A stretch of DNA of 53,476 nucleotides from Phycisphaerales bacterium UBA1845 (GCA_002338715.1 DDIR01000076.1:785-54260); one strand, 5' to 3'; shown: positions 44,762 through 51,938, numbered from the stretch's first letter. The notes: generated from the sequence alone by a model not told the origin. Numbers and translations are program-made.

Positions 44762-45056
44762 CGACTTTGTCGCGTCGTGTTTGAAGTTTGCCGCTTTCGC
44801 GCTGCACGGGTTCCATTTCCGAAACGGATGCGATCTTGAAAATTATTGACTTGGCCCTCACAGCTCTTTCAGGGAACGATTGATGGACGATCTGGATTTG
44901 GCGCACGAGTCGCTACTGTTTTCGATTGAGCCGGCAAACCGATTCAAATAGAATGCTTTAGTTAGGTTTGATATCCTGGAATTCCTGGCTCTGGCCCTTG
45001 GGAATTCCTTTCCAACCTTTCGCGAGAAATGCTCCGCGGGCTTGGCGGGCGAAAGA
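44762..45056. other. intergenic region with promoter candidate, 295 nt
   Basis: No gene supported. It is more AT-rich than most of the window. GGAATTCC palindromes at 44978-44985 and 45001-45008 (23-nt step) lie between the promoter candidate at 44926 and the small gene at 45057 and could be an operator pair. Confidence 0.4.
44926..44954 (+). promoter_or_regulatory. sigma-70-type promoter candidate
   Basis: TTGAGC (44926-44931) and TAGAAT (44949-44954) with an optimal 17-nt spacer, about 100 nt before the small zinc-ribbon gene at 45057. Confidence 0.4.
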
Positions 45057-45308
45057 ATGCCTCAAATCACCGATCAAGAAAAGCTACTTGGAGAATACGA
45101 ACTGATTTGGGTTTCTAATGGCCCATCGAATGGCATGTGGAGTGGCCAGTATTTAAGATGCCCAACTTGCGGCTACTATGTTTTGAAAGGCAATGGCTAC
45201 GATGCCTGCACATGCGGGAATATCGTTATTGACTCAGATATGCTTAGGGTGATTGTATCGCATACATCGCAGTCGGAGATAGAAGTATTCAACGCCCGCA
45301 AGAAATGA
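45057..45308 (+). CDS. small zinc-ribbon-like protein of unknown function
   Basis: 83 aa. A four-Cys motif, C-P-T-C-G-Y-Y then A-C-T-C-G, lies in the middle (RCPTCGYYVLKG; YDACTCGNIVID) and likely binds one zinc ion. The N-terminal third (GEYELIWVSNGPSNGMWSG) is beta-rich. No family recognised and no membrane segment. Base composition is AT-richer than neighbouring genes, which may indicate recent arrival. The ATG at 45057 is chosen over a TTG five codons earlier; the ribosome-binding site is weak. Confidence 0.65.
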   Translation: MPQITDQEKLLGEYELIWVSNGPSNGMWSGQYLRCPTCGYYVLKGNGYDACTCGNIVIDSDMLRVIVSHTSQSEIEVFNARKK

Positions 45309-45363
45309 ATGCTGTGCGGGCTGTCGAACGGATTTCAAATCTCTCGGCACGAAGGGGCAAGCC

Positions 45364-45897
45364 ATGCTCGATCCACGTTCGCCCGATTTCAAACCGGTCA
45401 TCGAAACGGCTGACGACGTCACGGCAAACGCCAAGGAATGGACGCCGCAGCGCGGACTCATCAACGGCATGATCGCATGCCTCATCGCAGCCGCAATCAT
45501 GACTGCAGCCTGGACCGCGCTGACCTGCAAAGCTCCGTTGGCGCTGATTTTTCACATCTGCGAAGACGCCAAAGCCACGCTGCTCCTCGGCGCGCTGGGG
45601 GCCATCATCGGATTCGTGATGACGTGGATTCTGTTTACTTGCATGCACAAAGTTTCGCGCATGATAAGCCGCCAGGGCACGATCGGCGTGGTGATCGTCG
45701 CAGTCGCGAGCATCGTCGCCCGTCAGATCGCCATTGCATCGCTCGGCGTCACCGTCGACGGTCTCGAAGTATCCGGCTGGGAGTGGCTCGAACTGCGAAG
45801 AATCGTCATCTCCAACGTGGGCATGTGGCTGGGTATCGCTGCCGGGGTGTACCTGTTCCACGAAGGCGACTCGTTCGTTGAAATGTTTTACAGCTAG
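45364..45897 (+). CDS. membrane protein of unknown function (four hydrophobic segments)
   Basis: 177 aa with hydrophobic segments at about residues 35-53, 71-93, 103-125 and 150-165; the N-terminal 30 residues are cytoplasmic. The last segment is followed by the short tail HEGDSFVEMFYS. No family recognised. AAGGGG about 8 nt before the ATG supports the start. Its TAG and the TAG of the convergent DUF6265-type gene share the palindrome CTAG (45894-45897), so the two coding regions overlap by 4 nt at their ends. Confidence 0.7.
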   Translation: MLDPRSPDFKPVIETADDVTANAKEWTPQRGLINGMIACLIAAAIMTAAWTALTCKAPLALIFHICEDAKATLLLGALGAIIGFVMTWILFTCMHKVSRMISRQGTIGVVIVAVASIVARQIAIASLGVTVDGLEVSGWEWLELRRIVISNVGMWLGIAAGVYLFHEGDSFVEMFYS

Positions 45898-46439
45898 GCA
45901 CCGCCGTCAACGGGCGCCAGCGTCATCGTTTGATTCACTTCCTTACCGCGCATCGTACCAATGACTTGAATCACCAGTTCGTCTGGCTTGGTGCGTTCAT
46001 AGATGATCGTGTTGGGAAAATCGTGCTCCGGGTTGGCGAAGACGACGCGCTTCTTGGCTTCGTCGAATTCGGAGAGCTTAAACGTCGTGCTGCTCTTCTT
46101 GCCGAATGGGTATGGCGTCAAAACGACTTCGCCCTCGATCGTCATGAAGTGCTCGAACTCGATCATCACCACGCGATCGCCGCGAAACTCCTTGCTGGAA
46201 CTTAGAATCATTCCCCCTTCCGGCGTCGTGTATGCCGACTCCCATCGCCCACCGGGAAACGTCCCGATCCAGTTTCCCGCAAGGAAGCCCAACTGCTCGA
46301 TCGCAACCTTGGGGGCTGTCGCCACCGCGTTGGTGGTTGCGTCGGTATTGTCTTTCGCCTCGTCAGCCGACAACCGGTTCAAACACGCCGTTAGCAACAC
46401 TGCAAAGGCGAATGCGGCGGTCATTTTTGCTTTGTTCAT
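45894..46439 (-). CDS. lipoprotein with DUF6265-like domain
   Basis: 181 aa from the ATG at 46439, with AAGGG about 8 nt upstream. The signal sequence MNKAKMTAAFAFAVLLTAC has a good lipobox (L-T-A-C). The mature part matches the DUF6265 pattern: LGFLAGNWIGTFPGGRWESAY, EGGMILSSSKEF, VVMIEFEHF, VVFANPEHDFPNTIIYER, a small beta-barrel of unknown function. An ATG at 46469 in the same frame is an alternative. Not linked to its neighbours by operon structure. Confidence 0.78.
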   Translation of the reverse strand: MNKAKMTAAFAFAVLLTACLNRLSADEAKDNTDATTNAVATAPKVAIEQLGFLAGNWIGTFPGGRWESAYTTPEGGMILSSSKEFRGDRVVMIEFEHFMTIEGEVVLTPYPFGKKSSTTFKLSEFDEAKKRVVFANPEHDFPNTIIYERTKPDELVIQVIGTMRGKEVNQTMTLAPVDGGA

Positions 46440-46729
46440 GTGGAGCCCTTTTTTGTTCATGCGATTCATTGTGGTCACCGGCTTCCGTGCGTCGATTCTA
46501 ACCATACGCCCGTCGTCGATCACACGATGGCCCTCCTGCCCCCCGCCGCCATCGTCGCTGGCGACACTCAAGGGGCTGAAAATGCCCAAAGTCAGCCGCG
46601 ATCGGCCTCAAGACGCCCCCGTTTCCTTCCGATAAAAAACGGGTTGGCGCACACTTTTTTCCGTCATTCGCCCCGTCGCGAAGGGCGGCTCGACGCATTC
46701 GGATTGTACAGTTTATCCGGAGAGGTTGG

Positions 46730-47785
46730 ATGGCTGACGTACTTGATCAAAATGAAGTCGATGCCCTGTTGGCCGCGGTTGATACCGGCAGCGCCGAAGT
46801 CAGCGACACAAGTCATCGTGCAGCGTTCTCGCGCAAGAGCAACAACACGCCTCAGAAGGAATCGCGCACTTACGACTTCAAACGCCCCGAGCGCGTCAGC
46901 AAGGATCAGATGCGTTCGCTGGAAAGTCTGCACGACAGCTTTTCGCGAAACCTGGGCGCGTCGCTTTCGAGCTTTCTGCGCACCATCGTTGAAGTCCGCG
47001 TCTCGACGATCGAACAGCTCACCTACAGCGAATTCATTCATTCGCTTCCAAACCCGACCAACTTCAACCTGCTTTCGTGCGAACCGCTTGAAGGACAGAT
47101 GTGTCTGGAAATCAGCCCGCTGATCATCTACCCGATCATCGACCGATTGCTCGGGGGTTCGAACAACGACATCTTCGTTCCGCAGCGGCCACTCACGTCC
47201 ATCGAGTTGCGATTGATTCAAAAGATGACCGACCGGGCGCTGGCCGAACTGACCGAAGTCTGGTCCAACCTGATCGAAGTGAAGTTCGGTCTGAGTGAAA
47301 CGGAAAGCAACCCGCATCTCGTGCAGATCGTCGCCCCGAACGAAGTTGTGGTCGTGATCGGATTTGAACTTCGCATGGGTCCGCGGGCCGGAACGATGAG
47401 CCTTTGCATTCCGTTCAACGTCATCGAACCGGCGATGTCGAAGCTCGCGACGCAGGGATGGCTGTCGTATCGCCGTAGCGCGAATCTCGAAGCGCAGACC
47501 GACGCGATCATGTCGCGCATCGACTCGGCGAAGATTGAAATCTGCGCCGACCTGGCTGAGACCACCATGACCGTCGAGGAATTGCTGGCCCTTCAACCCG
47601 GCGACATCATTCAAACCACCAAGCCAGCCAAGGAAGAACTGCTTATCCGCGTCGAAGGCAGGAACAAGTTCGCCGCACTCGTGGGCAAGCACCGCCAGAA
47701 CCGAGCCGTCAAAATCACCCGGGCCATCAAACCCGGCGACCCGCTCGAACGCCCGGTCGGCGAAGTCTCTCTCGATCCCACATAG
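46730..47785 (+). CDS. fliM: flagellar motor switch protein FliM
   Basis: Component of the flagellar C-ring that binds phospho-CheY and sets rotation direction (351 aa). The N-terminal CheY-binding peptide is LDQNEVDALLAAV; the CheC-like middle domain has the conserved LLGGSN turn and IDRLLGG; the last 80 residues are the SpoA/FliN-like domain (LLALQPGDIIQTTKPAKEELLIRVEGRNKF in two parts). GGAGAGG lies close before the ATG. No other flagellar gene is in the window. It implies that the organism is or was motile. Confidence 0.95.
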   Translation: MADVLDQNEVDALLAAVDTGSAEVSDTSHRAAFSRKSNNTPQKESRTYDFKRPERVSKDQMRSLESLHDSFSRNLGASLSSFLRTIVEVRVSTIEQLTYSEFIHSLPNPTNFNLLSCEPLEGQMCLEISPLIIYPIIDRLLGGSNNDIFVPQRPLTSIELRLIQKMTDRALAELTEVWSNLIEVKFGLSETESNPHLVQIVAPNEVVVVIGFELRMGPRAGTMSLCIPFNVIEPAMSKLATQGWLSYRRSANLEAQTDAIMSRIDSAKIEICADLAETTMTVEELLALQPGDIIQTTKPAKEELLIRVEGRNKFAALVGKHRQNRAVKITRAIKPGDPLERPVGEVSLDPT

Positions 47786-47816
47786 CGATCTGCAAAGCCC
47801 AAACCATGCAGGGTGC

Positions 47817-47839
47817 CACTGGCTGCTCGCCAGCCAGTG
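47817..47839. terminator. hairpin after fliM (terminator or REP-like element)
   Basis: CACTGGCTG and CAGCCAGTG form a perfect 9-bp stem with a 5-nt loop, 31 nt after the fliM stop, followed by TTCTTT. It may act as a weak intrinsic terminator. A core of this kind also resembles a short palindromic repeat I recall from planctomycete genomes; only one copy is seen here. Confidence 0.55.
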
Positions 47840-47932
47840 TTCTTTGAAACCGCAAGCAAATTCCGCACCCGCACATCTTGACGGTTCGCAAGCCCTGAGC
47901 GAGCATAGACCCTCGCACAACCAACGTGCAAA

Positions 47933-48006
47933 GTCCCCGTAGTTCAATCGGATAGAACGCCGGTTTCCGGAGCCGGAGGTTACAGGTTCGAGTCCTGTCG
48001 GGGATA
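47933..48006 (+). tRNA. tRNA-Arg (anticodon CCG)
   Basis: A full cloverleaf can be drawn over 74 nt. The acceptor stem pairs GTCCCCG with CGGGGAT; the D stem is GTTC/GAAC; the anticodon stem CCGGT/GCCGG encloses TTCCGGA, giving anticodon CCG; the T arm is ACAGG-TTCGAGT-CCTGT; discriminator base A; CCA is not encoded. It reads the Arg codon CGG. The 3' 27 nt overlap the end of the minus-strand gene at 47980-48543. Confidence 0.95.
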
Positions 48007-48543
48007 TCGGTTGGGCCAATCCTTCCTTGCCGGCGTCCCGCATTCCGGGCACACGCCGCTACTATTCCCGCTCAGGCTATAGCCGCATTTCAAACACGCA
48101 CCAACTCTATGCCGGCGCCATCGCATCACTGGCCCTCGGATGAACGAGGTGACCGGATATGCAGCAAGAATGACGACCAATGCCCAAAATGGAACGAACA
48201 CGGAAACCGAGTTGTTTGGCCCCAATGCAAGAGATTTGTATTTGAATCCACCGAAATCGATTCCCTTTCGTGCTAACTTCGCTCCGTCCATGTCGATTGA
48301 ATAGTCTTTCCAATAGAGATGAGCTTCCAAGCATCCTGACTGGCCATACAGAATCAACTTTCGAGTAGGTGATTGGCGGTATTGCACTTTCCAACCTGGC
48401 ACAACAGTCATTGTGCCATGGCAATCATGAGGTCCCGACACGTATGTCCTCGCAGCACTTAGCCACCAAAGTGCGACCGAACCGAACATTGAAACCAAGA
48501 GCCCCGAGATGACTACGCGCCTGAGCAAGTTGATGCTCCGCAT
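47980..48543 (-). CDS. zinc-knuckle membrane protein, array gene E
   Basis: 187 aa, last gene of the seven-member array. Two membrane segments (about residues 9-30 and 112-133) flank a periplasmic domain of about 80 residues with two Cys (DCHGTM; SGCLEAHLYW); the cytoplasmic tail carries the shared knuckle CLKCGYSLSGNSSGVCPECG. The start lies 31 nt inside gene B. The stop codon is inside the tRNA-Arg gene on the other strand, and the last seven residues (PRQDSNL) are antisense to the tRNA T arm and acceptor, so the natural end may have been lost or altered. Function unknown. Confidence 0.65.
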   Translation of the reverse strand: MRSINLLRRVVISGLLVSMFGSVALWWLSAARTYVSGPHDCHGTMTVVPGWKVQYRQSPTRKLILYGQSGCLEAHLYWKDYSIDMDGAKLARKGIDFGGFKYKSLALGPNNSVSVFVPFWALVVILAAYPVTSFIRGPVMRWRRHRVGACLKCGYSLSGNSSGVCPECGTPARKDWPNRYPRQDSNL

Positions 48544-48980
48544 TCAGGACAAACGCCTGACTCGTTGCCCGTCAAGTCGTAGTTGCATTGCGTGCAGTGA
48601 TTGAAATGAACGGGATTGCTTCGCCATGCAACGACGGTTATGAGAACGCATGGCAAAAGGATCATCCAAAGTGGAACACACAAATAGAGCATGAGCGGAG
48701 TATCCCAGTAGTGTGGTCTCCAAATCGTCTCATCGCTCAAGTGCCAATTCCATTCAACCAGCTTGGGCGATATTTGCATTTGACTATCTGAATATTCGAT
48801 TGCACCGCTCCTGAGGGTTGCCATCCAGAACACACGCCTGATGGTCAAGGCGCCGAGGTGACTCAATCCCCAAAGGACGACAATTGAAGCAGACGAGAAT
48901 GCGCCTGTCCAATGAACAATGCGCCGAAACGTCGAATGACCACCCAGCCATCTCGTGAGTGTTCTTGGCATCGTCGTCAT
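48513..48980 (-). CDS. zinc-knuckle membrane protein, array gene B
   Basis: 155 aa. One membrane segment near residues 27-45, an external loop of about 60 residues, a second segment (VPLWMILLPCVLITVVAW), then HFNHCTQCNYDLTGNESG and VCPECG. It is the paralogue of gene B' (50621-51088): both share the frame x-PLW-x2-LL-C-x-WRS-x-P. Asn replaces Gly in the first knuckle (C-N-Y). The ATG overlaps the stop of gene A as ATGA, so A and B are translated together. Confidence 0.75.
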   Translation of the reverse strand: MTTMPRTLTRWLGGHSTFRRIVHWTGAFSSASIVVLWGLSHLGALTIRRVFWMATLRSGAIEYSDSQMQISPKLVEWNWHLSDETIWRPHYWDTPLMLYLCVPLWMILLPCVLITVVAWRSNPVHFNHCTQCNYDLTGNESGVCPECGASTCSGA

Positions 48981-49435
48981 CGGGCAGATGATCCATCTTC
49001 AAGTTCAGCGCCGACAGGCGTCCCACATTCGGGACAAACACCGCTGACATTACCGGTAAGGTCGTAGCCGCAGTGCTGGCAACCAGTCTTGGGGCGGCGA
49101 TCCGAACGGTATAGCCAGAACGTTGCGATCGCAATCAATAGAAATGGATACAGCAGTGGTATGGTCAGGCTGTATGACGTCCCCGCAGATGAATAACTCG
49201 GCCAGTACATCTTGCGGAATGCACCCGGTTGGAGTCGCTCATGGTGCCATGTCAGAGGCAGTCGGTTTGCACCTTTGTACACGTTGACATAACCGCACTT
49301 GACCAGAACGCGGGTGGACGTTCCTTGATAACCAAACCCGTGATAAAGCGTGGTGATCCAGAACGGAACAAACGCGAAGCTCAAAGTCAACCCCGCCCAC
49401 TTAAGTATGCGCCGCTTTCTGATTCGCCGTCTCAT
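48977..49435 (-). CDS. zinc-knuckle membrane protein, array gene A
   Basis: 152 aa. A very basic start (MRRRIRKRRILKW) and a first membrane segment are followed by an external domain, a second membrane segment (LLYPFLLIAIATFWLY) and the knuckle CQHCGYDLTGNVSG-VCPECG. It is closely similar to gene A' (51085-51549), including about 80 nt around the start and promoter. An extended acidic tail (AELEDGSSAR) ends the protein. Two-gene unit with B. Function unknown; the knuckle faces the cytoplasm if the basic start does, by the positive-inside rule. Confidence 0.78.
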   Translation of the reverse strand: MRRRIRKRRILKWAGLTLSFAFVPFWITTLYHGFGYQGTSTRVLVKCGYVNVYKGANRLPLTWHHERLQPGAFRKMYWPSYSSAGTSYSLTIPLLYPFLLIAIATFWLYRSDRRPKTGCQHCGYDLTGNVSGVCPECGTPVGAELEDGSSAR

Positions 49436-49443
49436 AACGCCCC

Positions 49444-49471
49444 ATTATCCGTCACGCCGCACAATCGCCAA
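49444..49471 (-). promoter_or_regulatory. leaderless promoter of array gene A
   Basis: On the minus strand TTGGCG (49466-49471), 16 nt, GATAAT (49444-49449), then 8 nt to the ATG at 49435. Transcription would start at about the start codon, leaving no ribosome-binding site. The same arrangement is at gene A'. Confidence 0.5.
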
Positions 49472-49604
49472 GACTCCCGCTTGGAACGGTTCGCACATGC
49501 TTGGACATGCTTCGATGACGGACTGCGCTTCGCGGTCGATCTCGTGCGCGTCACCTTTGTCCGCCTTTCCTTGTTGGCGTGCCGCATTCGGGGCATCGAC
49601 CGCT

Positions 49605-50066
49605 TCAATTTCCTCGTAGGGAATAACCGCATTCGATGCACTGCCTCCGATCGCGGCGGCGCTCTCGGGTCATGGACTTCATGCTTGAGATGAGCGATAG
49701 CGCGACGAGGACTGAGACAAAGAGAATCGGAAGCGCCGACAGCATCCAGTCCATGCCGAAGATCAGCCCCAGCGCTGCCAACAGAACGGTGAACACAACT
49801 GCAAGCCCCACGCCCCGGCGAATCGGCAATGTGAGCTCGCGAATACGGTCGTCGCTGGCGGCTTCATGCTCGGCGATGATCTGCTTGGCCCGAGCCGCCT
49901 GTGCATCATCGACCGCGAGTTCGACAAAGTAGTACACCTTGGTGCCCGGCCCGGGTGACATGTCCGGATCGCCCACAAACGTCGGCGCGATCCCGTGCTG
50001 GCTTAGGAGGTCGCGAATCGCAAACAGATCGGGACGGCTTCGGGCTTTGTAGATGATCGTCTGCAT
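49605..50066 (-). CDS. DUF2007-like membrane protein with truncated zinc knuckle, array gene D
   Basis: 153 aa. Residues 1-68 match the DUF2007 fold (YKARSRPDLFAIRDLLSQHGI, then FVGDPD and FVELAVDDAQAARAKQIIAEHE), a small domain of uncertain signalling role. Two membrane segments (about residues 87-104 and 106-124) and the first half of the array's knuckle follow: CIECGYSLRGN, then TGA. Beyond the stop the same frame continues SGRCPECGTPTRKGGQR and ends at a second TGA (49551-49553), which restores the complete motif. The stop is therefore a nonsense change within the motif, or is read through. The ATG at 50066 has GAGG 6 nt upstream; a TTG at 50072 is an alternative. Confidence 0.75.
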   Translation of the reverse strand: MQTIIYKARSRPDLFAIRDLLSQHGIAPTFVGDPDMSPGPGTKVYYFVELAVDDAQAARAKQIIAEHEAASDDRIRELTLPIRRGVGLAVVFTVLLAALGLIFGMDWMLSALPILFVSVLVALSLISSMKSMTRERRRDRRQCIECGYSLRGN

Positions 50067-50155
50067 CGACAACCTCAGTTTGAATTCAAGTTCGACGGAT
50101 GCGCCATCGATCGCCGGCCTTTCGCTATCGTCACAGTCTTTCTGCGCTGGGATCT

Positions 50156-50590
50156 TTATTCCGCCGAACCTGCCACTGAATTCTCAATCACCGCACCGCA
50201 TTCCGGACACACGCCACTGACGTTGCCCAACAGATTGTAGCCGCACTCAATGCACTTGCCCGCTTCAGGTTTGCGACACTGGCCGCTCAACTCAATGATG
50301 CGCACGATTGTATACCATTGCACGCCGCCAAGAATCAGCACCGTCAAGAACGGGAGGGTGGCAAAGCGAAATTGTACGCCCAAATCCAATGGCAAGAACC
50401 AGTCATCAAGCGGGAAATAAAACCACGCTATGGGAAAATCGATCAGAAGGAAGACAAGCCACAAATCGGACGCACCAGCGCTGAACTTCCCCCAGCTTTG
50501 GATGACAAGCAGTAACACAAGGATGGCCAGCAAGGAGTGAATCGCGACAACCCAACGCGCAACACTGCGTCTTGAAGTTTCACGAGCCAC
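50156..50590 (-). CDS. zinc-knuckle membrane protein, array gene C
   Basis: 144 aa from a GTG. Three hydrophobic stretches (about residues 14-31, 41-58 and 76-96) make it more membrane-embedded than the other array members, then CIECGYNLLGNVSG-VCPECG and the tail AVIENSVAGSAE. It starts 30 nt after gene B' and is probably in its transcript; a G-rich stretch (GGGGCGGGGGTG) stands just before the GTG. No other family recognised. Confidence 0.7.
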   Translation of the reverse strand: MARETSRRSVARWVVAIHSLLAILVLLLVIQSWGKFSAGASDLWLVFLLIDFPIAWFYFPLDDWFLPLDLGVQFRFATLPFLTVLILGGVQWYTIVRIIELSGQCRKPEAGKCIECGYNLLGNVSGVCPECGAVIENSVAGSAE

Positions 50591-50620
50591 AACAGCACCC
50601 CCGCCCCATCGGCTTGATTG

Positions 50621-51088
50621 CTAGGGGTTCACGTTAGTTCCGCATTCCGGGCAGACGCCCGATTCATTGGCGGTCAAATCGTATCCGCAATTCTTGCAGT
50701 TATTTAGGTGCTCGGGTTTGCTTCGCCATGCAGCAATTGTTGCAACAAGGCATAGCAAGAACGGAATCCAAAGAGGAAGCACCACACGATAGATTTGCCC
50801 GAATCGCAGTACGGGGGCCCACTTGAGGCTTGCAAAGCGCTCTTCGTCCGAAATCGGATAGCGTCTAATGCGAAGTGATTTCACCGAAATCACACCGGAA
50901 ACAGTGACCGCGCCATGCCCGATCGAAATCCTGTGTCCACGATAAGAAACGTATCCATGATGGTACGCACTCAGCACCATCACAATAAAAATCAGTACTG
51001 CAATCGTCGAGCCGCCCCAAAAAACGAACGAGCGCAATTTCGGTCTATCGCGTAACCGTCGCTTGATTGATTTCGGAATCGGATTCAA
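50621..51088 (-). CDS. zinc-knuckle membrane protein, array gene B'
   Basis: 155 aa. Membrane segments at about residues 22-42 and 107-125 flank an external domain (HHGYVSYRGHRISIGHGAVTV). The knuckle is CKNCGYDLTANESG-VCPECG with Ala in place of the conserved Gly. Second gene of the A'-B' cassette; its ATG overlaps the A' stop as ATGA, exactly as in A-B. Confidence 0.75.
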   Translation of the reverse strand: MNPIPKSIKRRLRDRPKLRSFVFWGGSTIAVLIFIVMVLSAYHHGYVSYRGHRISIGHGAVTVSGVISVKSLRIRRYPISDEERFASLKWAPVLRFGQIYRVVLPLWIPFLLCLVATIAAWRSKPEHLNNCKNCGYDLTANESGVCPECGTNVNP

Positions 51089-51549
51089 TGTTCGGGCAAC
51101 TCGTATTCAACTGCTGTATCAAAAGCCGCCCCACATTCCGGACAGACACCACTGACATTGCCGGTGAGGTCGTAGCCGCAGTTTGTGCAGCCGCCCTTGG
51201 GTTGACCGTCCGAATACCAAAGCCAAATTGTTGCAATGGCGATAGGCAAGAGAAATATCGAGATTGGAACATAGACGTATCGGGTCATGCTTGATGTCCA
51301 TGATTGGTGCGGCCACCAGATGTGTCGGTACCCATCGTAGTCATAGTCACCGAATTCCCAACCACCCCTTGTTAGGGATGAATTGAGTGTAAACACGACT
51401 CCGCCAGGGTGTGTGTTCACGAACCAATTCTCCCCGGTCGAAAAGCGAATGCATTTGAAAAGCCCGATTATCCAAAGTGCGGCAAGAACGATGCACAACC
51501 CGAGTCCGATCCAATTGAGTATGCGCCGCTTTCGGATTCGCCGTTTCAT
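51085..51549 (-). CDS. zinc-knuckle membrane protein, array gene A'
   Basis: 154 aa, first gene of the array. Basic start MKRRIRKRRILNW, membrane segments at about residues 13-32 and 95-112, external domain rich in Trp, Tyr and Asp (GDYDYDGYRHIWW), then CTNCGYDLTGNVSG-VCPECG and an acidic tail. Closely similar to gene A in the ends, promoter and knuckle, and strongly different in the external domain, so the outer part has diverged faster than the cytoplasmic knuckle. Confidence 0.78.
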   Translation of the reverse strand: MKRRIRKRRILNWIGLGLCIVLAALWIIGLFKCIRFSTGENWFVNTHPGGVVFTLNSSLTRGGWEFGDYDYDGYRHIWWPHQSWTSSMTRYVYVPISIFLLPIAIATIWLWYSDGQPKGGCTNCGYDLTGNVSGVCPECGAAFDTAVEYELPEH

Positions 51550-51557
51550 ACCGCCCT

Positions 51558-51585
51558 ATTATCCACCGCTCCGCACAATCGCCAA
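51558..51585 (-). promoter_or_regulatory. leaderless promoter of array gene A'
   Basis: On the minus strand TTGGCG (51580-51585), 16 nt, GATAAT (51558-51563), then 8 nt to the ATG at 51549. Boxes, spacing and distance equal those at gene A although the bases between have diverged. Confidence 0.5.
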
Positions 51586-51638
51586 CTTCCCGCGTTTGGC
51601 AGGCGTGCTACTGCCGTAACAGCCGTTGGGCTTTCGGG

Positions 51639-51809
51639 TCATCGGGACCTTGCCGCGATTTCGTTTTGTAATCCTTCGACGACTCGATACACTGACGGGT
51701 TGGCGGAATCGGCGAACGCGGCGGCCTGCATGGCCGGCGATTCGAACCGGAACGTCGGTCCCAGGCCGAGACACCGCCGCACTTCTTCAATTCCACCAAG
51801 ACATTGCAA
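51639..51809 (-). pseudogene. possible small gene or gene remnant
   Basis: A 56-codon frame from a TTG reads as plausible protein: CLGGIEEVRRCLGLGPTFRF, then AMQAAAFADSANPSVYRVVE and IAARSR. The reading continues upstream of the TTG to a TGA without an ATG or ribosome-binding site, so it may be the 3' remnant of a lost gene. I do not recognise the family. Confidence 0.3.
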
Positions 51810-51938
51810 CGTCGCACATACCGTCCACTTTCGCAGTGCTGTGGTTGGTGCGGCCCCTGACCATGCATAATGACTTGACGCTCGGACCGATCAACTGCTC
51901 CGCTGCTCTGACTTGCTCGCAAGAAAGGAGCGTGCGTC

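Larger units (their letters stand above)
51550..51938. other. divergent region between the array and ybaK, 389 nt
   Basis: Contains the array's first promoter (51558-51585) and, on the minus strand at 51639-51809, a 56-codon frame with protein-like composition. The ybaK ribosome-binding site (AAGAAAGGAG) lies at its right end. Confidence 0.45.

Noticed and set aside
46664..48052. Minus-strand frame opposite fliM running through the tRNA
   Set aside because: Composition typical of antisense frames; the S-G-N-R-R stretch comes from the antisense tRNA.
49551..49607. TGA in gene D as a selenocysteine codon
   Set aside because: The equivalent residue in the six paralogues is Val, Glu or Ser, never Cys, and no obvious SECIS-like stem follows the TGA.
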